From positions 54,434,501-54,498,500 of the forward strand of contig CM077596.1 of NCBI GenBank assembly GCA_039654915.1: a DNA stretch of 64,000 nt, read 5' to 3'. Below the pieces are notes generated by a model. That model was not told where the DNA came from and made no database searches. It saw only the letters and a list, made by a program, of their open reading frames with translations. The translations under genes and the position numbers were made by a program. Position 1 is the first letter of the stretch. Each line of letters begins with the position of its first letter. Origin of the DNA: Aquilaria yunnanensis (Eukaryota; Streptophyta; Magnoliopsida; Malvales; Thymelaeaceae). Below, one piece after another: positions 50,521-63,553 of this stretch.

Positions 50521-51290
50521 TTGTAGATAATTAAATATAATTATACACTATGTACAATTCATTTTCTTAGTGTTGCTGGTGGATTAGTCTATTTATGCTT
50601 AAAAAAGTAATGAATTTCTATATGCGCATATACTAAATAAAACTAGACAAATTAATCTCTATTAATTTGGAAGATGGATATGTATTTTTGTGAATTAATT
50701 TTGTTATGTTGCTAAGATATTACTCCATCATTGTTGTCGTAAAAAAAAAAGTAGCTAAAAATCAAAAACTATCATTTCATTTTTGTCCTTTTTATAAGAT
50801 TTAAATTTTGTCCTTAATAATAATTGTAAGAGATATTTGGGAAAATTATTTGAAAAAATGAAAAATTTTAATCACCTTAGGAAATTGGTTTGCCAAATAA
50901 TTAATTCCAAAGATAAGAGGTTAAAAAAGCTCGGCCAAATGAGATAAACATGTAAACCATGCAAATAAATATATACTTTTTCCAATGAGGAGTTGCCTTT
51001 TATTTTAGATTACCACTTCTTTCTGCACCTTTAGGTTCTCATCTCTTTCATTTGAAGTATTACGGTCATTAATTAGGTTTTTATCTTTTGATTTCTCTCA
51101 TACAAGTTGATTGTCTTGTATTCATAACAATAATTGAGCCTATAGCTTTGTAGAGTTTAGTGTTGTAGTTTATTGTTAGGTGCACTATGACCTATAGTTA
51201 CTAATAAAGAACTATGATTAAAAAAAACCACTAGTTGGACTTGGACAAGGTGAGACTTGAAGGTTGGCTTCACCAAAATCTACTCGTGCA
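50515..51290 (+). repeat. Upstream-region duplicate A of the defensin-like locus
   Basis: It aligns with 51293 onward. Shared blocks are TTAG-TG-AGAT-ATTAAATATA at 50517 and 51299, CTCGGCCAAATGA near 50931 and 51514, and TTTTTCCAATGAGGAGTT near 50977 and 51566. No exon follows this copy. Confidence 0.75.
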
Positions 51291-51292
51291 TT

Positions 51293-51971
51293 GAGAATTA
51301 GCTGCAGATGATTAAATATAGTTATGTTATGTGTAATTTTTTTTATGTCAGTCCTAATGATTGATGACTAGTTCTTGTCTGTTTATATTGTGAAAAAATG
51401 AAAAATTTCTATTCGTGTATACATATATTAAAGACAATAAGAAAAATTAAGCTATAGTAATTTGGATCACGGTTTCCAATTAATCAATTCACAAGGTAAT
51501 ATGTTAAAATAACTCGGCCAAATGAATTGGTTCACGTGAACAATGGGAACAAATATGTATAATTTTTCCAATGAGGAGTTTATCTTTTATTCTAGATGTT
51601 TCTTTTTGTCCTTTTAGGATCTCTTGGAGCGTTATGATCCTTAATTAACTTTTTGTCTTTTGATTTCTTTCGGACTTTTATTTTGTTTCTTTGGTGAATG
51701 GATTACTCAATTATTAATTCCTCCTTAGTAGTCCGTGTATTTTTTTTTTCTTGTTTCTCACTAAATAAATTATCTTTTACTAATAAAAACACGGTTCTAT
51801 TATTTCTTTAACATCTTTCTTGTTGGAAGACTTTAGACCACCTTATAAATATGCTTTTCATTTTATTAATACGGACAAAAAGTAGTTACAATTTTCCATC
51901 TACTTAAGTTTCGCAATTTCTTCCAAATCTCTACAAAGAAAAACACCTATAGCTCAATTTGGTTTGTAAAC
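51293..51971 (+). promoter_or_regulatory. Upstream region of the defensin-like gene (duplicate B)
   Basis: The functional-looking copy of a locally duplicated upstream segment. A TATA box TATAAAT is at 51844-51850, about 125 bp before the start codon. Duplicates lie at 50515-51290 and 53080-53410. In the latter the TATA position reads AATAATA. Confidence 0.6.
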
Positions 51972-52458
51972 ATGGCCAAATTTCTTTACGTTGTTTCCAA
52001 TTGCTTCATGGTCTCTTGCATTTTCATCCTTTTATTTGTTACTCACGGTTAGTATTGATACCAAACCCATGTCTCAATTGGAGTATTAATTAGGTCATTA
52101 TCCTCATTTGGTTTCGAAGTATAATTTTGTTTGTGTTCTTTGTGAAGAAATAAGAACAAATGAATGTGATAGCAATGATAGGCCATGGATTGAAAATGAA
52201 GATTACATGATGCCATGTGATGATTCTAATCCTTTGAACACTATGGCTTGTGATGGCAGTTGTAGAGAACATGGAGCATGTAAAGATGGCTTTTGTAAGT
52301 GCTACACTGGTGATACATGCCCCTGGTATGAAAGCCAAGGTTATAGAGGACCATGTGAAGATGATAACCTTGAACACGTTGCAGCTTGTGATGAAAGTTG
52401 TGTACAACAAGATGCTTCTATTGGAGTATGCCATAGTGCTATTTGCATGTGCTATTAA
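51972..52458 (+). CDS. Secreted two-domain defensin-like cysteine-rich protein, 128 aa
   Basis: The coding sequence is exon 1 51972-52047 and exon 2 52148-52458, with a 100-bp GT-AG intron splitting codon 26. Residues 1-25 form a signal peptide. The rest is two tandem domains, each with seven cysteines. Domain one is C32, 49, 60, 64, 70, 75, 77 and domain two is C83, 95, 106, 110, 120, 125, 127. Both show C-x10-C-x3-C...C-x4-C-x-C, where CxxxC plus CxC is the cysteine-stabilised alpha-beta signature of defensin-like proteins. An intron between signal peptide and mature exon is usual for that family. The mature part is strongly acidic (about 21 Asp/Glu against 6 Lys/Arg), unlike cationic antimicrobial defensins, so a signalling or binding role is possible. 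No stop or frameshift is seen. The exact function is unknown. Confidence 0.82.
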
Positions 52459-53860
52459 ACTACAAATATGTCACTTACTGAAGAATAAATAACTAGTTCT
52501 GTTATTTGAGAAGGTTGCGAAGTTTTACATTTATACTTTTGTATCAATAATTAATGTCTTTAATAATATAAGCCCTCTCACTTAGTTGAGTTGGTTGAAG
52601 GAGTTATCACATTTGGTTGATAAACTAAGTTAAAATCCCTCCACCTTCAAAGTTATGATGGCGTTGATGCACTAACATTGGTACTACATCTTGATGCTAG
52701 ACAAAGTGGGTTTTGAAAAACACACTAGGAAATGGAGCATGGACCTATAAAAGATTCTCCAATGCTAAAGTAAGTATGAGTTCTAGCAAATATGTGAATA
52801 CCAAAAAAATCTAATCTCATATCGTGTCAATCAATAATGAATGTCTTTATATAGGCTTTTAGGATTTTGTACCTTATGAGCTTAGGGTCATTAGATAAGA
52901 CAGCTGCTTTATTACGCCGTAGACTTCTATCTGGGCCTTTGAACCGTTAGGAAACCAGTACACTTGTGGAGTCATTCATAAAGGGTATAGGCTACAAGGT
53001 CCGAATGGGCTTGAAAGCCTTGATGGGCCTTATAACCTGAAAATAGTGTGGGGCTAAATCTTTAGGTATGTGTACCACTATATGGTTAATTAACTTTTTA
53101 TCTTTTGATTTTCCCCACACAAGTTGGCTGCCTGATGGTTGAGTGTTTCACTTATATTTTATTTCTTTAGTAGATTGTCTATTTTTCTTTCTTGTTTATC
53201 AATAAATAAATTGTGTTTTAACAATCAAAACACATTTTTGTTCTTTCTTTCTTTTTTGTTTTAGGTGTTGTTTTTTAAGATATATATCCCAATGTGTTAA
53301 ACGTGTTCTAATTTCTTCTGGAAAGACTTTGGACCATCCAAATAATATGGATTCCATTTTGCTAATACGGATAAAAATAGTTAGAATTTTCATTCTATAT
53401 GAGTGTCATTATTAGGTTGATTGGCTTATAATGTGTTTTAGGACTTGACTTGCAATTTTGACCCTTAGTTAGCAAATCCATTAGTGCTTCCGTAGCATTA
53501 ATGTTAGATTGGAACTTTTTTTAGTATGGATTTGTTTGCTATTTTGATGTGGATTTCAATAATTACATAGGAATTTATTTTATATATTTTGACTAATCGT
53601 GGTGTGAAATGTGTCTTCTCTAAATGTCATTTTGTTTGGACATATAATGAGTTTCTATATGATATCCTATTGGGCTTTGACCTACTTCTTACGGAGGCCC
53701 ATTGAAGGTTTACTTATGGATTAGGCTTGGAGAAGTTTACTAGAGCATCACTCATATGCTAGAGATTAATGGGTTGACTATTAGGATATTTGGCTCAAGA
53801 AAATGAAATAATCTCGATGATCATGGGACAGAATCACGTAAACGCAATCTTAGCGCACAT
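52459..53860. other. Downstream spacer with a partial promoter duplicate
   Basis: The 3' UTR of the defensin-like gene is probably within the first ~120 bp. 53080-53410 matches 51636-51900, the region upstream of that gene (TTAATTAACTTTTT-TCTTTTGATTT at the start, CTAATACGGA-AAAA near the end). It is followed by no coding exon. The remainder has no recognisable gene. Confidence 0.55.
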
Positions 53861-54034
53861 CGTGACCCCAGGTTAAGCGGGAGCACCCGCTGAGTTTAAG
53901 CATATTAATAAGCGGAGGAAAAGAAACTTACCAGGATTCCACTAGTAACGGCGAGTGAATTGGGAACAGCCTAGCTTGAAAATCGGTCGCCCTCGGTGTT
54001 CGAATTGTAGTCTGGAGAAACATCCTCAACGGCG
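53861..54034 (+). pseudogene. 25S rRNA 5' end fragment
   Basis: About 170 bp matches the start of plant 25S rRNA, beginning with CGTGACCCCAGGTTAAGCGG and running through CCGCTGAGTTTAAGCAT, AAGCGGAGGAAAAGAAAC and GTTCGAATTGTAGTCTGGAG. Many changes are C-to-T or G-to-A at CpG sites, the mark of methylated, non-functional rDNA. There is no ITS or 5.8S sequence upstream. It joins an 18S fragment of opposite sense at 54034. Confidence 0.93.
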
Positions 54035-54126
54035 TTGGAATTACAGCGGCTACTGGCACCAGACTTGCCCTCCAATGGATCCTCGTTAAGGGATTTAGAT
54101 TGTACTCATTCCAATTACCAGACTCG
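54035..54126 (-). pseudogene. 18S rRNA internal fragment, reversed
   Basis: About 92 bp is the reverse complement of the 18S segment that includes GTGCCAGCAGCCGCGGTAA (here mutated) and GGATCCATTGGAGGGCAAG, ending at CGAGTCTGG. It abuts the 25S piece directly and lies on the opposite strand. In normal rDNA these parts are kilobases apart and on one strand. Confidence 0.92.
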
Positions 54127-54199
54127 GAGTTTCCTCCCATGATCACTATATTGTAGGGCCTATGAAAGATATTTTTGACAACATGATGAGGTACATTTT

Positions 54200-55641
54200 A
54201 CATATATTTTGAATTATAACTTTTACTAAATTCTGTAAACTTTTCTCTGGCCTATACTGGATTAAGAATAGGAGGATTATCCCTGAACACACAACTCTGA
54301 GGCCCCTATCCTTGTCTTCATTTCAAGTTTGCCCAATGCTAAAGGTCTTGAGCATCCCATCTTAACACTTTGGTCTTTAACTTGGCATCATCTATAATAA
54401 CACCAACATGATTGAGATTAGGATATCACGTTGGAACAACAAAACTAGTTGAGAGGAGGTTAGAGATGATTCCATGATGAGGGTTGAGAATATACCATCT
54501 ATTGACTTTAAATAGCCCAATCATCGATTTGGGGGCCAAAAAGCATATTTACTTCACTTGTCGCATGATCCAGTGTGAAAGAAGGCTCCTGTAGCCATGA
54601 AAGATAAATAGTTCAATGCTTTAAAGCATACGCTATTGGAGGATCTGTGAGAACAACTATGGCAAGAGATTCGGACAGCTCTACCCCTATACTAGAAGAA
54701 GAGGTAAAGAGTGACCAATGGGACACGACTAAGGTAGCCTTCATGCCTAGAGGAATAGTAGAACTGCCAGAAGATAGGTTAAGGACTAAGATCCAAGATA
54801 AGCTGGAGGTCAATAACATTAACACTGTTCTCTAGCAACTAGATAAGAAGGAAGAACACTTGAAGAAGGAATACAAACCATGAAAACCACTATTAGATAT
54901 CAGCTATATGCACCTTCAGCCCTTTATTGAGGAGTCCAGAATGTGCCACATTCTTAGGATTCCAGATTCGCAAAGTCTGCTTGTATGATGGATTGACAGA
55001 TCCAATCAACCACCTTCGGATATATATCCTGATTATGAACCTTAAGGGGGACAATGATGCCATTATATACAAAGCCTTCAACTTTACACTTTCTGAACTG
55101 GTGTTAACTTGGTTTAGAACGTTCAAAATAAAGAAGTTTACTTCTTTCAATGAGTTATCACAAGAATTCTTACAGTTGTTCATGGGAGGTTACACCTCCA
55201 AAGAGACTAACTAAGGAGGTTCAACTCAGTGGCTCTAAAAATTCCTAACCTCTCCACATATGTCTAGTTGTTGCCATTGACTAAGGGAATTTTCCCAAAG
55301 TTGCAATTTTCTTAGTTCATCCAAGAAAATTTAGCCTTAAGTGTGGAAGTATTCTACAAGTGGGCATATCGCTACATCCAGGCGGAGGGTGCCAACTGCA
55401 TAAGCAAGAGAATGGGTCAGGAAAGGCCAAGCTAGCAAGCAACAAGAGGCCAATGAGAAAAGGTCATTAAGAGTGGTCTATACACCTCTACGAGACATCA
55501 GGGTGAGCAACTTTTACACCCTTGAATATAGGAACATGGTGTTACTCACTCAAGGGTAGTCTAGTTATGGTGCCAAAATTATGCATTTAAAATTCCTAGG
55601 GTTGGTATGTTCTGTAGGTCATTAGAACAATATCCTTAGTA
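54200..55641 (+). mobile_element. Tat-like gypsy fragment: primer site and gag, broken
   Basis: A primer-binding-like TTGGCATCATCTATAA (54382-54397) corresponds to the site in the element at 31675-43034, with CpG decay. Gag pieces follow: 54647-54835 (acidic N-terminal part) and 54927-55214 with KVCLYDGLTDPINHLRIYI and FTSFNELSQEFLQLFMGG, then traces to ~55600. Stops interrupt it, and no pol is found. It ends where the chromovirus LTR begins at 55642. An LTR end probably lies before 54382. Confidence 0.75.
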
Positions 55642-58028
55642 TGTATACTCAAGTGCCCCCTTTGGGCAATATGTAAATGCATGCATATTGGTCCAACCAT
55701 TACACACATATTCACATTTTATGCACACCATGGCAGCAAGGAAGGAAAACACTAGCACAAGTCTTAATCTTGGCTACTATACATTAGGTAATCTTGTTAA
55801 GTTTAAGTAACCAGCCATTGCACCCAAAACTTTCTCCAAAAAAAATGTATTAATCTAGCCATGTACCCCCTATTTTCATCGCTTCATTATCAATTAGAAA
55901 CTTAAAAAAAACCAGGGAATTTGGTTTTACTTCAATAGCGCACCTATGGACCAAGTTATAGATTTTTGAAGTTGGTTATAAAATTTTGACCAAATGTACA
56001 GTAACCCAGCCAATTTTTCAACATCATAACTTTGGCTACAGGGCTCCAAACGCAGAAATTCCAAACCCCAGTTAAACCTATAGATGTGCTCTAGGTATGG
56101 TCAAAATTACATACCAAGATTCATTCTACATAGGGAGATATAGAACTTTGAGTGCATGGTCAAAATTCTATCCACTTTTGGATCATTTTGCCCATACAAA
56201 ATTTCATAAGTGTGCAAACACTTAATTCACATTGGGTAAGCCTTCCAAGGCTATCCCATACATGTCCAATACACATAAGAATTTCATGCTCTTGCATCTA
56301 GCAATATTATATGGCCAAAATAGAATTTACAAACAAGCAGCCTATTATTCACACTTAGACAGCTTGGGCATAGCTCCACATACATAGCCATTTAGCCCAC
56401 AAAAGTTCATATAGATTGTTTCAAATTTTCATTTCTTACATGTACATGCATCCATGCACTATATAATGGCCTTAACTCAGATAAAACACACACCCAAGTT
56501 ACAGGAGAGCTTTAGACATAATGCACTCCAGAAATAGGATGCTGGATAGCTGCTGCATAACACAGTAAACACCATCACTAAAAATACCAAATGTGCTCCT
56601 AAAATCACCAAAATTTCTAAAATTTTAGATCAAAACTAGATACATGAAAGTTCAAATATCTAAAATTTTAGATCAAAAATCAAACCACAATGACCAGTTT
56701 GAAAGTGATCTTTTTATTAGACTTGAAATAGGTAGATTTGAAAGGAGTAAGTTTCATTGTGAAACTTAGTAAGGAGAACACTTATAGTCTTAATGTAATG
56801 TAACCCATAGTATTACTTGCATCCAAAGACACTAAAAAACAAGAAAACAAAATGCAAATATCCAATATAGAGCATCCAAATGTAGCAGCCAAACACAAAC
56901 AACAAACATATGTATGCGGCAGCAACAATATGCATCAGTTAGTCCATAAAACATACAATAAACATATGCAAAACACTATGGCAGCCCTCCTCAAGCATAA
57001 GCTTGGTCTTAGGAGAGTTTTAACACTAGTTAGTACTAACTTTGGACTCCATAAACCTTTAAATTCGTTGCCATCACTATACACTTCACACTAGGTCACA
57101 AAACCTTCACTGAGTGCACCCCCTCACTAAGTTTGATTCATCAAGCTCATGACTCTCTTCCAAACTTAGCCCTAGCTCCATGGATTCTTGAAAATATAGT
57201 AAACATTCTATGAGAGTAAGAGAACTCTTTACCTTGAGTGTATGCTGAAATTGGAGCTTGATCCTAAGTGTACTAAAGTCTTAGCACCAAATAGCTTCCA
57301 ATTGCCCTTTCTTGCTTTCAATTGCTTCTAGCTTCAAGCTTGGAGGTATGGTGGCTATGTAGGAGCTATGGAGGTGAAGGTGGCTGGTGTGGGTCGAATA
57401 TGGGAGAAGCAAAGAAGAAATTGGCTACTTTAAGAGGCTTAACCAAGCTTTAGTGCACTAAACACCCTTAATAGCCTTAATTATACTTTATGTCATTTTC
57501 CTTGCTACAAGACCATGGTTTCTTAGTCTTAATTTCTTGGCCTACATTTGACTTCCTTTCCATGCTTTGGACAACTTCCCTTGATGGGATAACTCCAAAA
57601 TTTCAACATTTGACTTAAGTCAAAATCTTGGACATCTAAAGGCTTAAACTAGGACACTTAGGTCCTTAATGCCTTTTGTGTTTTCTTTGTCCAAACTTTT
57701 CTTCCATAAGCAATTTGGTGCTCCAATAGCACTTTCATACTATTCATATCCTTCCCATAACTCTCCAAAGCTCTTTCTTGAGAGTTTTGCAATTAAGTAC
57801 CCAAATTTCCAAAACCTTACAAAAAAGTCTATAGTTGCTTGACAAACAAGCAATCCTTAAGGCTTTTATTCGAGGGCCAAGTTACCAACTTAGAACACTT
57901 TTAAAGAGGTATTGGTCATGCCCTTTACCCCTTACACTTTAATCACTATGATGAGAATTACATAATATAATGGTTTTTTACCATTATGCCACACTTTGTA
58001 ATTCTCCCATTTTTTTGAGGTGGCAACA
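55642..58028 (-). repeat. 3' LTR of a minus-strand chromovirus remnant
   Basis: On the minus strand it starts TGTTGCCACC at 58028, directly after a purine-rich GGAGCGGAGGA, and probably ends in CA at 55642. Inside, 56740-56775 resembles the AAACT(C/T)AGTAAG block of the solo LTR. The right boundary is well supported. The left is inferred from an alignment of the GTGCCCCC-GGGC phrase with the solo LTR's end. Confidence 0.6.
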
Positions 58029-58040
58029 ATCCTCCGCTCC

Positions 58041-58283
58041 TTAAAAATTTTGGTCCTCCAAAATTTCCTTTAGGTTCAAGTATTCTGTAGAATACCTTTC
58101 CATAAGGTCTTTCTCAGTTTCCCAAATTGCTTCCTTTTCGAAGTGGTGTGACCATTCAATTTTAACCATGGAAATGAGCTTATTTCTTAACCTTCTGGTG
58201 TCAAGTGTTTTCTTTGCAGGAGCATGGAATTTTTGTTCCCGTGTTATTCTTGGCTGTGTTAGGCTTTGGAAGCCGTTGAAATC
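58041..58283 (-). pseudogene. Chromodomain end of a gypsy polyprotein
   Basis: The minus-strand frame gives RRLRNKLISMVKIEWSHHFE then EAIWETEKDLMERY, the standard C-terminal chromodomain of plant chromoviruses (RNK-x-I-x-x-VKV-x-W and EEATWE-x-E-x-x-M-x-x-RY). A stop precedes the polypurine tract and LTR. Upstream sequence is replaced at about 58284 by an oppositely oriented LTR, so only the last ~80 codons survive. Confidence 0.82.
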
Positions 58284-59207
58284 CTTATTGAGTTTATAAC
58301 TCACCCGCCCTTATCTACTTTTGTAGGAAAAGGCTTACTTGAAAGGCATTAAGGTCAATAGTATTTTATACTCTTTCTGTTGGTCAAGGTTTGTGTACGT
58401 ATGTATTTGCTCAATATTCTAAGTATTCTAAGTGTTATGGGCTACTTGTGTAACTTTATGTGGGGACTTTATGTGCAGGACTTGGAGTCTAGATTGTGGG
58501 AACAAAGTCTTTAAGGTGGAAAATGTGTTCTTTGGCTCTTTGTGTGGTTTGTGCGCATGTGCTTTGATGTTGGTCTTGTCTAAATGACCAAACTTGTGCT
58601 AAAAATGGACTTTAAAAACATTCGGCCATAATATGTGTTAATGGCTTGTACATGGACTGTTGGATTTTTGGTGGTCATGAACATTTTGGGCCTAAGTAAT
58701 GTTGATGGTGGATTTGCATAATCGTATGTTTATAAGCTTATGTTTGATTATGAAAAACATGTGCATAATAAACAAAGTTTTCAAAGCTTGATTTGGTGTT
58801 TTGGTTGCCATGCATGTACTTGGCTATGTTTGATAACGAGCTTGAAATGAACACACAAGTTCCACATAAGTACCAGTTTGTTTCCGAGAGCATGAAAAAT
58901 GACCTTAAATAAGTAAGTAACGAGCTAGTACTGGTAATGTCCGGGGGTTCATGCCCGTATGTTTTGAAAATGAATAAATGCCTCTTATATGAAATTTCGC
59001 TGCATGGTTAAGTAATTGGGCCCGAATGGGCGAGGGGCTAGGCTGGGCTTGACAACTTGGTATCAGAGTATGGTTGCTCTCAGGACCAAAAGTTTTAGTC
59101 TATGGATTTTTTATAGTGTAAACTTGTTCCCACAAAGGTTAAGTCCACTAATGTGTCTACTTATAAATATTGAGCATGTGTGTACCTTGCTTGTTGTTAT
59201 GTACAGG

Positions 59208-60800
59208 ATGAGAATCGGGAACATGGAAAAAAGGAATAGAGGCCAAAATGAGAATGAAACTACCCATTAGGGGGATGAGCATACTGGCTTTGTGCTAGAA
59301 GTGCAAGTTAGGGTTGTTGAGCCCATTAGGCCTAATGTGGCTGGACCTAGTAATGATGATCAACGAACAGTGGAACATATGATGACGATGATGCAAGCCA
59401 CTATTGCCCAACTTGTAGTTGGCATGCAGGCCCTGACTAGAGGTCAGACATAAGTCCTAGAACATACTGGGCAAGAAAAAGAACCCGAAGCTAGAAAAAG
59501 GCCAGGAAAGGAACCCATGCTTGGTGATCAAGTTAGTGGGAATGGGAGAGAGATTAATGATGATGATGATGATGAAAGGAGAAATCCAAGAGCCAGAAGA
59601 GTAAGGTCTGAAATTAGACAAGAGACTAAAGCTGATCGGGAAGAAAGTCCTAAAATAGAAAAATTGGACATTGAAGAAACGAAGAGGCCAACTCGCCTCA
59701 CTGCTACCATTGGACAACGAAGGCCCCCAGAGGAGGGCTTATTGATAGAGATGAAAGAGCCCTCAGAAAAAATGGTAGAGGCCTTCGGGAAGGCCAACTA
59801 GAAGGATTTTTAGCCTTGATGCCTCTAGCTTTCAGAGGAAGCTACGATCTAGAGCAAGCAGAATTTTGGATCAACCAGATTAAGAAGATTTTTGAAAGAA
59901 TTGAGGATTCCTCTTCTCAGAAGGTATTGCTCGCTACCTTTAAACTAGAGGGTAATGCAGAGCTATGATGGAGGGCAATCCATCGAACCTATGCTAGCAA
60001 AAATGCTAGGAGGCCCACCTCTAGAAGAAGGGCAATGCGATGGACTGAATTTCTTCAAGTTTTTCAGCAGTAGGACATCAGTGAAGCCCTAAAAGACCAA
60101 AAACAAGTTGAGTTTGACTAGTTTGAGTAGGGAGTGCTCTCAGTGCTGGAATATGAGCAGAGGTTTAATAACCTTATCCACTATGTCCCATAATATGATG
60201 GCCAAGAGAATTTAAAAGCTAAAAGGTTCCTCAGAGGACTAAGGGCCAAACTAAGGCAAATACTTAAGGTAGTGGGTGCCCATAAGTATTATGACATTGT
60301 TCAGAGGACTATGGCCCTAAAGTAAAAATTTAGAGGCCAAACTGTGAGAGGCCCTAGTAATGCCAGTGGGATGCAAAATACATCTAAAAAAAAGGTAAAG
60401 AAAACTTGGCACATGAGCCAAAAAAGGATAACAACAGAGAAAAGAAGGTAGCTCGTTATGGACCTCTATGTGAGACTTGTGGAAAATTCCTTGGCCAAAA
60501 GCCATGCTACAGACTCACAGAGAGTTGCCTTAAGTGTGGTTCCCAGGATCACTAGGTAAGAGATTGTCTTGTAAAAAGTGAGGGACAAAGCAACATGGGG
60601 CAATTTGGAAACAAATGGGCTCAAGGACAACCACCCATGAGGAGGGGAAATATAATTCTACCTCCATTAAGGAAAAATTTAGGCCCTAACATGCTTCTGG
60701 AAAAAGGAAGACAAAATCAAGCTCCTGGAAGAGTGTTCCAGATAGAAACCTCGAGAAGGGCCCAAGACGCCCAGGAGGCTAAAGGAGCAGGGACTGAAGA
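59208..60800 (+). pseudogene. Chromovirus gag, broken
   Basis: It begins MRIGNMEKRN after the primer site, followed by an early stop. A Glu/Arg/Lys-rich part (59517-59801) follows, then the gag core with several stops. A CCHC zinc knuckle lies at 60526-60567 (CLKCGSQDH-stop-VRDC), in which a Trp or Gln codon has become a stop. Confidence 0.82.
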
Positions 60801-60807
60801 GGAATAA

Positions 60808-61182
60808 ATGAACCAGGCCAAGCTAGTTAGGAAGACTTTAACAGATACCATTTTACTTAATGGTTATGAAGTATCAGTTTTATATGATACTGGTGCATCA
60901 TTGCCTATCATATCTGCTGGACTTGTTAGAGTTTTAAATCTCGAAGTATGCAATACTGATGAAATGTACCTAGTAAGGACTCCGGGAAATGAAATCCTGT
61001 TTGCATACTATATGGTAAAAAGTTGCATGCTTAAGCTTGGTGAAATAGAACTTAAAGCAGACCTGATAGTCCTGGATGCAAATGGATATGATATCATACT
61101 GGGTATGAACTGGCTTAGTGCCAATAAAATAGTCATAGACTGCCATGCCAAACAAATTTGTCTGCCTGGACACAAACCCTAA
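60808..61182 (+). pseudogene. Chromovirus aspartic protease region
   Basis: The 124-codon open piece contains the active-site motif LYDTGASLPIIS at about residues 25-36 and the domain end YDIILGMNWLSANK near residue 95. Catalytic Asp is kept. It is part of a broken polyprotein and is not expressed alone. Confidence 0.85.
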
Positions 61183-61227
61183 TCTCTAGAAGGATCATTT
61201 GGGTTAGTCCCAAAGAGTCAATTAAAA

Positions 61228-62770
61228 GTGGTGGAGCACAAACCCTTGGTAATTGAAGGTGAATACCTGGGGTTAAATGGAATTGAGGTAGAAGTTAAGT
61301 TGGGTAAAATACCCATAACCCAGGAATTTCCCAAAGTGTTCCCCACAGATCTTACAGGATTTCCTCCCACAAGAGAGGTTAAGTTTAAGACCAGGTTGGT
61401 GCTAGAAGCTGCACCTATGTCCATTACTCCTTACAGGATGGCTATTCCTGAAATGATGGAACTTAGAAAGCAATTGGATGAATTACTTAAGAAGGGTTTC
61501 ATTAGGCCAAGTACATCTCCTTGGGGATCACCTGTACTTTTTGTGAAGAAAAAGGATGACCCTTAGGTTGTGTATTGACAACAGAAAGCTCAATGCACTA
61601 ACCATTAAGAATAAACACCACCTCCCGAGGATAGAGGATCTGTTTGATCAGTTGAAGGGAGCTCGGATCTTTTCCAAGATAGACCTCAGATTTGGATACT
61701 TCTAGCTGATAGTCGAAGAAGTGGATGTACCAAAGACATATTTCAGGACCAGATATGGTCATTTTGAGTATACTGTGATGCCATTTGGGCTCACTAATGC
61801 CCCAACCTTTTTTATGGACCTCATGCAAAGGGTGTTCAAGGCATATCTAGACCACTTTGTTGTGGTATTTATTGATGACATATTGGTGTACTCAAACAAT
61901 GAAAAAGCCCATAAGGAGCATCTGATAGTGGTGCTAAGCTTGCTAATGGAACATAAGTTGTATGGCAAGCTAAGTAAGTGCCAATTTTGGGCTAAGGAAG
62001 TTGGATTTCTTGGACATGTCATCAATGAGCTTGGCTTAGTTATTGATCCTGAGAAAATTAAGGCTGTCTTGGAATGGAAGCAACCTCATAATGTGATCGA
62101 TATAAGAAGCTTCCTAGGACTTGCTGGGTACTACAGAAGATTTGTGCCCAAATTCTCTGTATTAGCAACACGACTCACTCAATTAACAAGGAAGGACCAA
62201 AAGTATGAGTGGGGTGAGCAATGTGAGGCTAGGTTCTAAGAACTCAAAAAGAGATTAACTATAACCCTAATCTTGGTGCTACCGGACCCTACTAAGGAAT
62301 ATGAGGTATACATTGATGCTTCTCGAGTAGGGCTAGGCTGTGTCTTAATGCAAGGGAAACAAGCCATAGCCTATGGATCAAGGCAATTAAGGCCTTATGA
62401 AAAGAATTATCCAGTTCATGATCTAGAGTCAGCAGCAATAATTTTTACTCTTAAGCAGTGGAGACACTATATGCTAGGAGGAAAATTTCAACTCTTCATA
62501 GACCATATAAGTCTAAAATTCCTGTTTACATAGAAAGACTTGAACATGAGGCAAAGGAAGTGGCTTGAGTACTTAAAGGATTTTGAGTGCATCGTCGAGT
62601 ATACAACTGGGAAAGCTAATATAGTAGCTGATGCTCTCAGTAGGAAGTACATAGGAGTACTCAAAGCCACTGGAGAGCCTACTAAGGCAGAGGTACTCAG
62701 TCTAATTGAGTTAGCCCAAGAATGGGGACAATGGGAGATGAACCAAGTAAAGGTCCTAACTATTAGGTCT
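61228..62770 (+). pseudogene. Chromovirus reverse transcriptase and RNase H, broken
   Basis: Reverse transcriptase starts with the PPTREVKF zone. It shows [20 protein letters not shown] (to 61555), a frameshift, then [12 protein letters not shown]. The next open stretch at 61721-62239 has [14 protein letters not shown] and the catalytic FIDDILVYS. RNase H follows from ~62270 with [15 protein letters not shown] and ends near ADALSRK (62626-62646). At least five stops or shifts are present. Integrase is missing because of the insertion at 62886. Confidence 0.9.
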
Positions 62771-62918
62771 AAGTGAAAAGACCTAATTCAGGAAGCTCAG
62801 CTTCAAGATGAGGAGATCCCCAGGATCTCTAGGCTGAAACAAGAGAAATTGTATCAAGGATTTTCCCTTAAGGCTGAAATATTATTGTTGACACCCAATT
62901 TCGTCCGACCCTTTAAAA

Positions 62919-62938
62919 TAATAATAATAATAATAAAA
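62919..62938. repeat. (ATA)n microsatellite
   Basis: An AAT/ATA run near the LTR start, followed by other TTA and ATT tracts to 63125. Confidence 0.8.
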
Positions 62939-63545
62939 TAATTAAAAATTAAAAATAATTAAAAAAAATTAATTAATTGATTATTATACAAAGAGAAAGA
63001 GAAAATTAAATCAAAAAGTTATGGGGGGGCATTTTGTTAAGTTAATATCTATGTGTGTATATCCAAAAAAAAATTATTATTATTATTAATTAATTATTAA
63101 TTAATTAATTATTATTATTACTAAAAAAAATTTAATTAAGTTAATTAGTTTAAAATAGATTCTTTTTTATAAGGGTTTAGTTAAAAATGATATATGTGTG
63201 TATATATGTATATATGAAATACAAAAGAAAACACCATAAAAAATGACAAAATTGAAAAGTTTGGGGTAAAAATGACAAAATTGAGAAATTTGGGAAAATT
63301 TGACAAAATCTGGAAAATTTTAGGAGAATTTGGTAATTTTTTACATTATTTTTGGGCCAAACAGACGTTTTTGGCCCAAATTGACAGAAAAAGACAACAT
63401 TGTCTCAATCAGAAGTTTCAAGAACATCACCAAAGTCAAAGAGACGTAAAGGACTGAAACTGTCATTTTACCAAATTAAGAAATAAGTCTGTTTTTAATT
63501 AAATTTCAAATTTTTTTTAATTAAGGGAATCCAAGGCCCCTTTCC

Positions 63546-63553
63546 TATAAATA
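63546..63553 (+). promoter_or_regulatory. TATA box of the last LTR
   Basis: TATAAATA followed after ~30 bp by a purine-rich probable start region. Confidence 0.6.

Larger units (their letters stand above)
58284..62885 (+). mobile_element. Tekay-like chromovirus gypsy element, truncated both sides
   Basis: The 3' part of a 5' LTR (58284-59054, ending TTGACA) is followed by an iMet primer-binding site TGGTATCAGAGTATGG (59058-59073), gag, protease, reverse transcriptase and RNase H. It stops before integrase at 62885, where another LTR begins. The LTR part matches the solo LTR at 44883-48480 on the opposite strand (shared AACTCACCCGCCCTT and GTGGGAACAA-GTCT). Its own LTR start is missing. Confidence 0.88.
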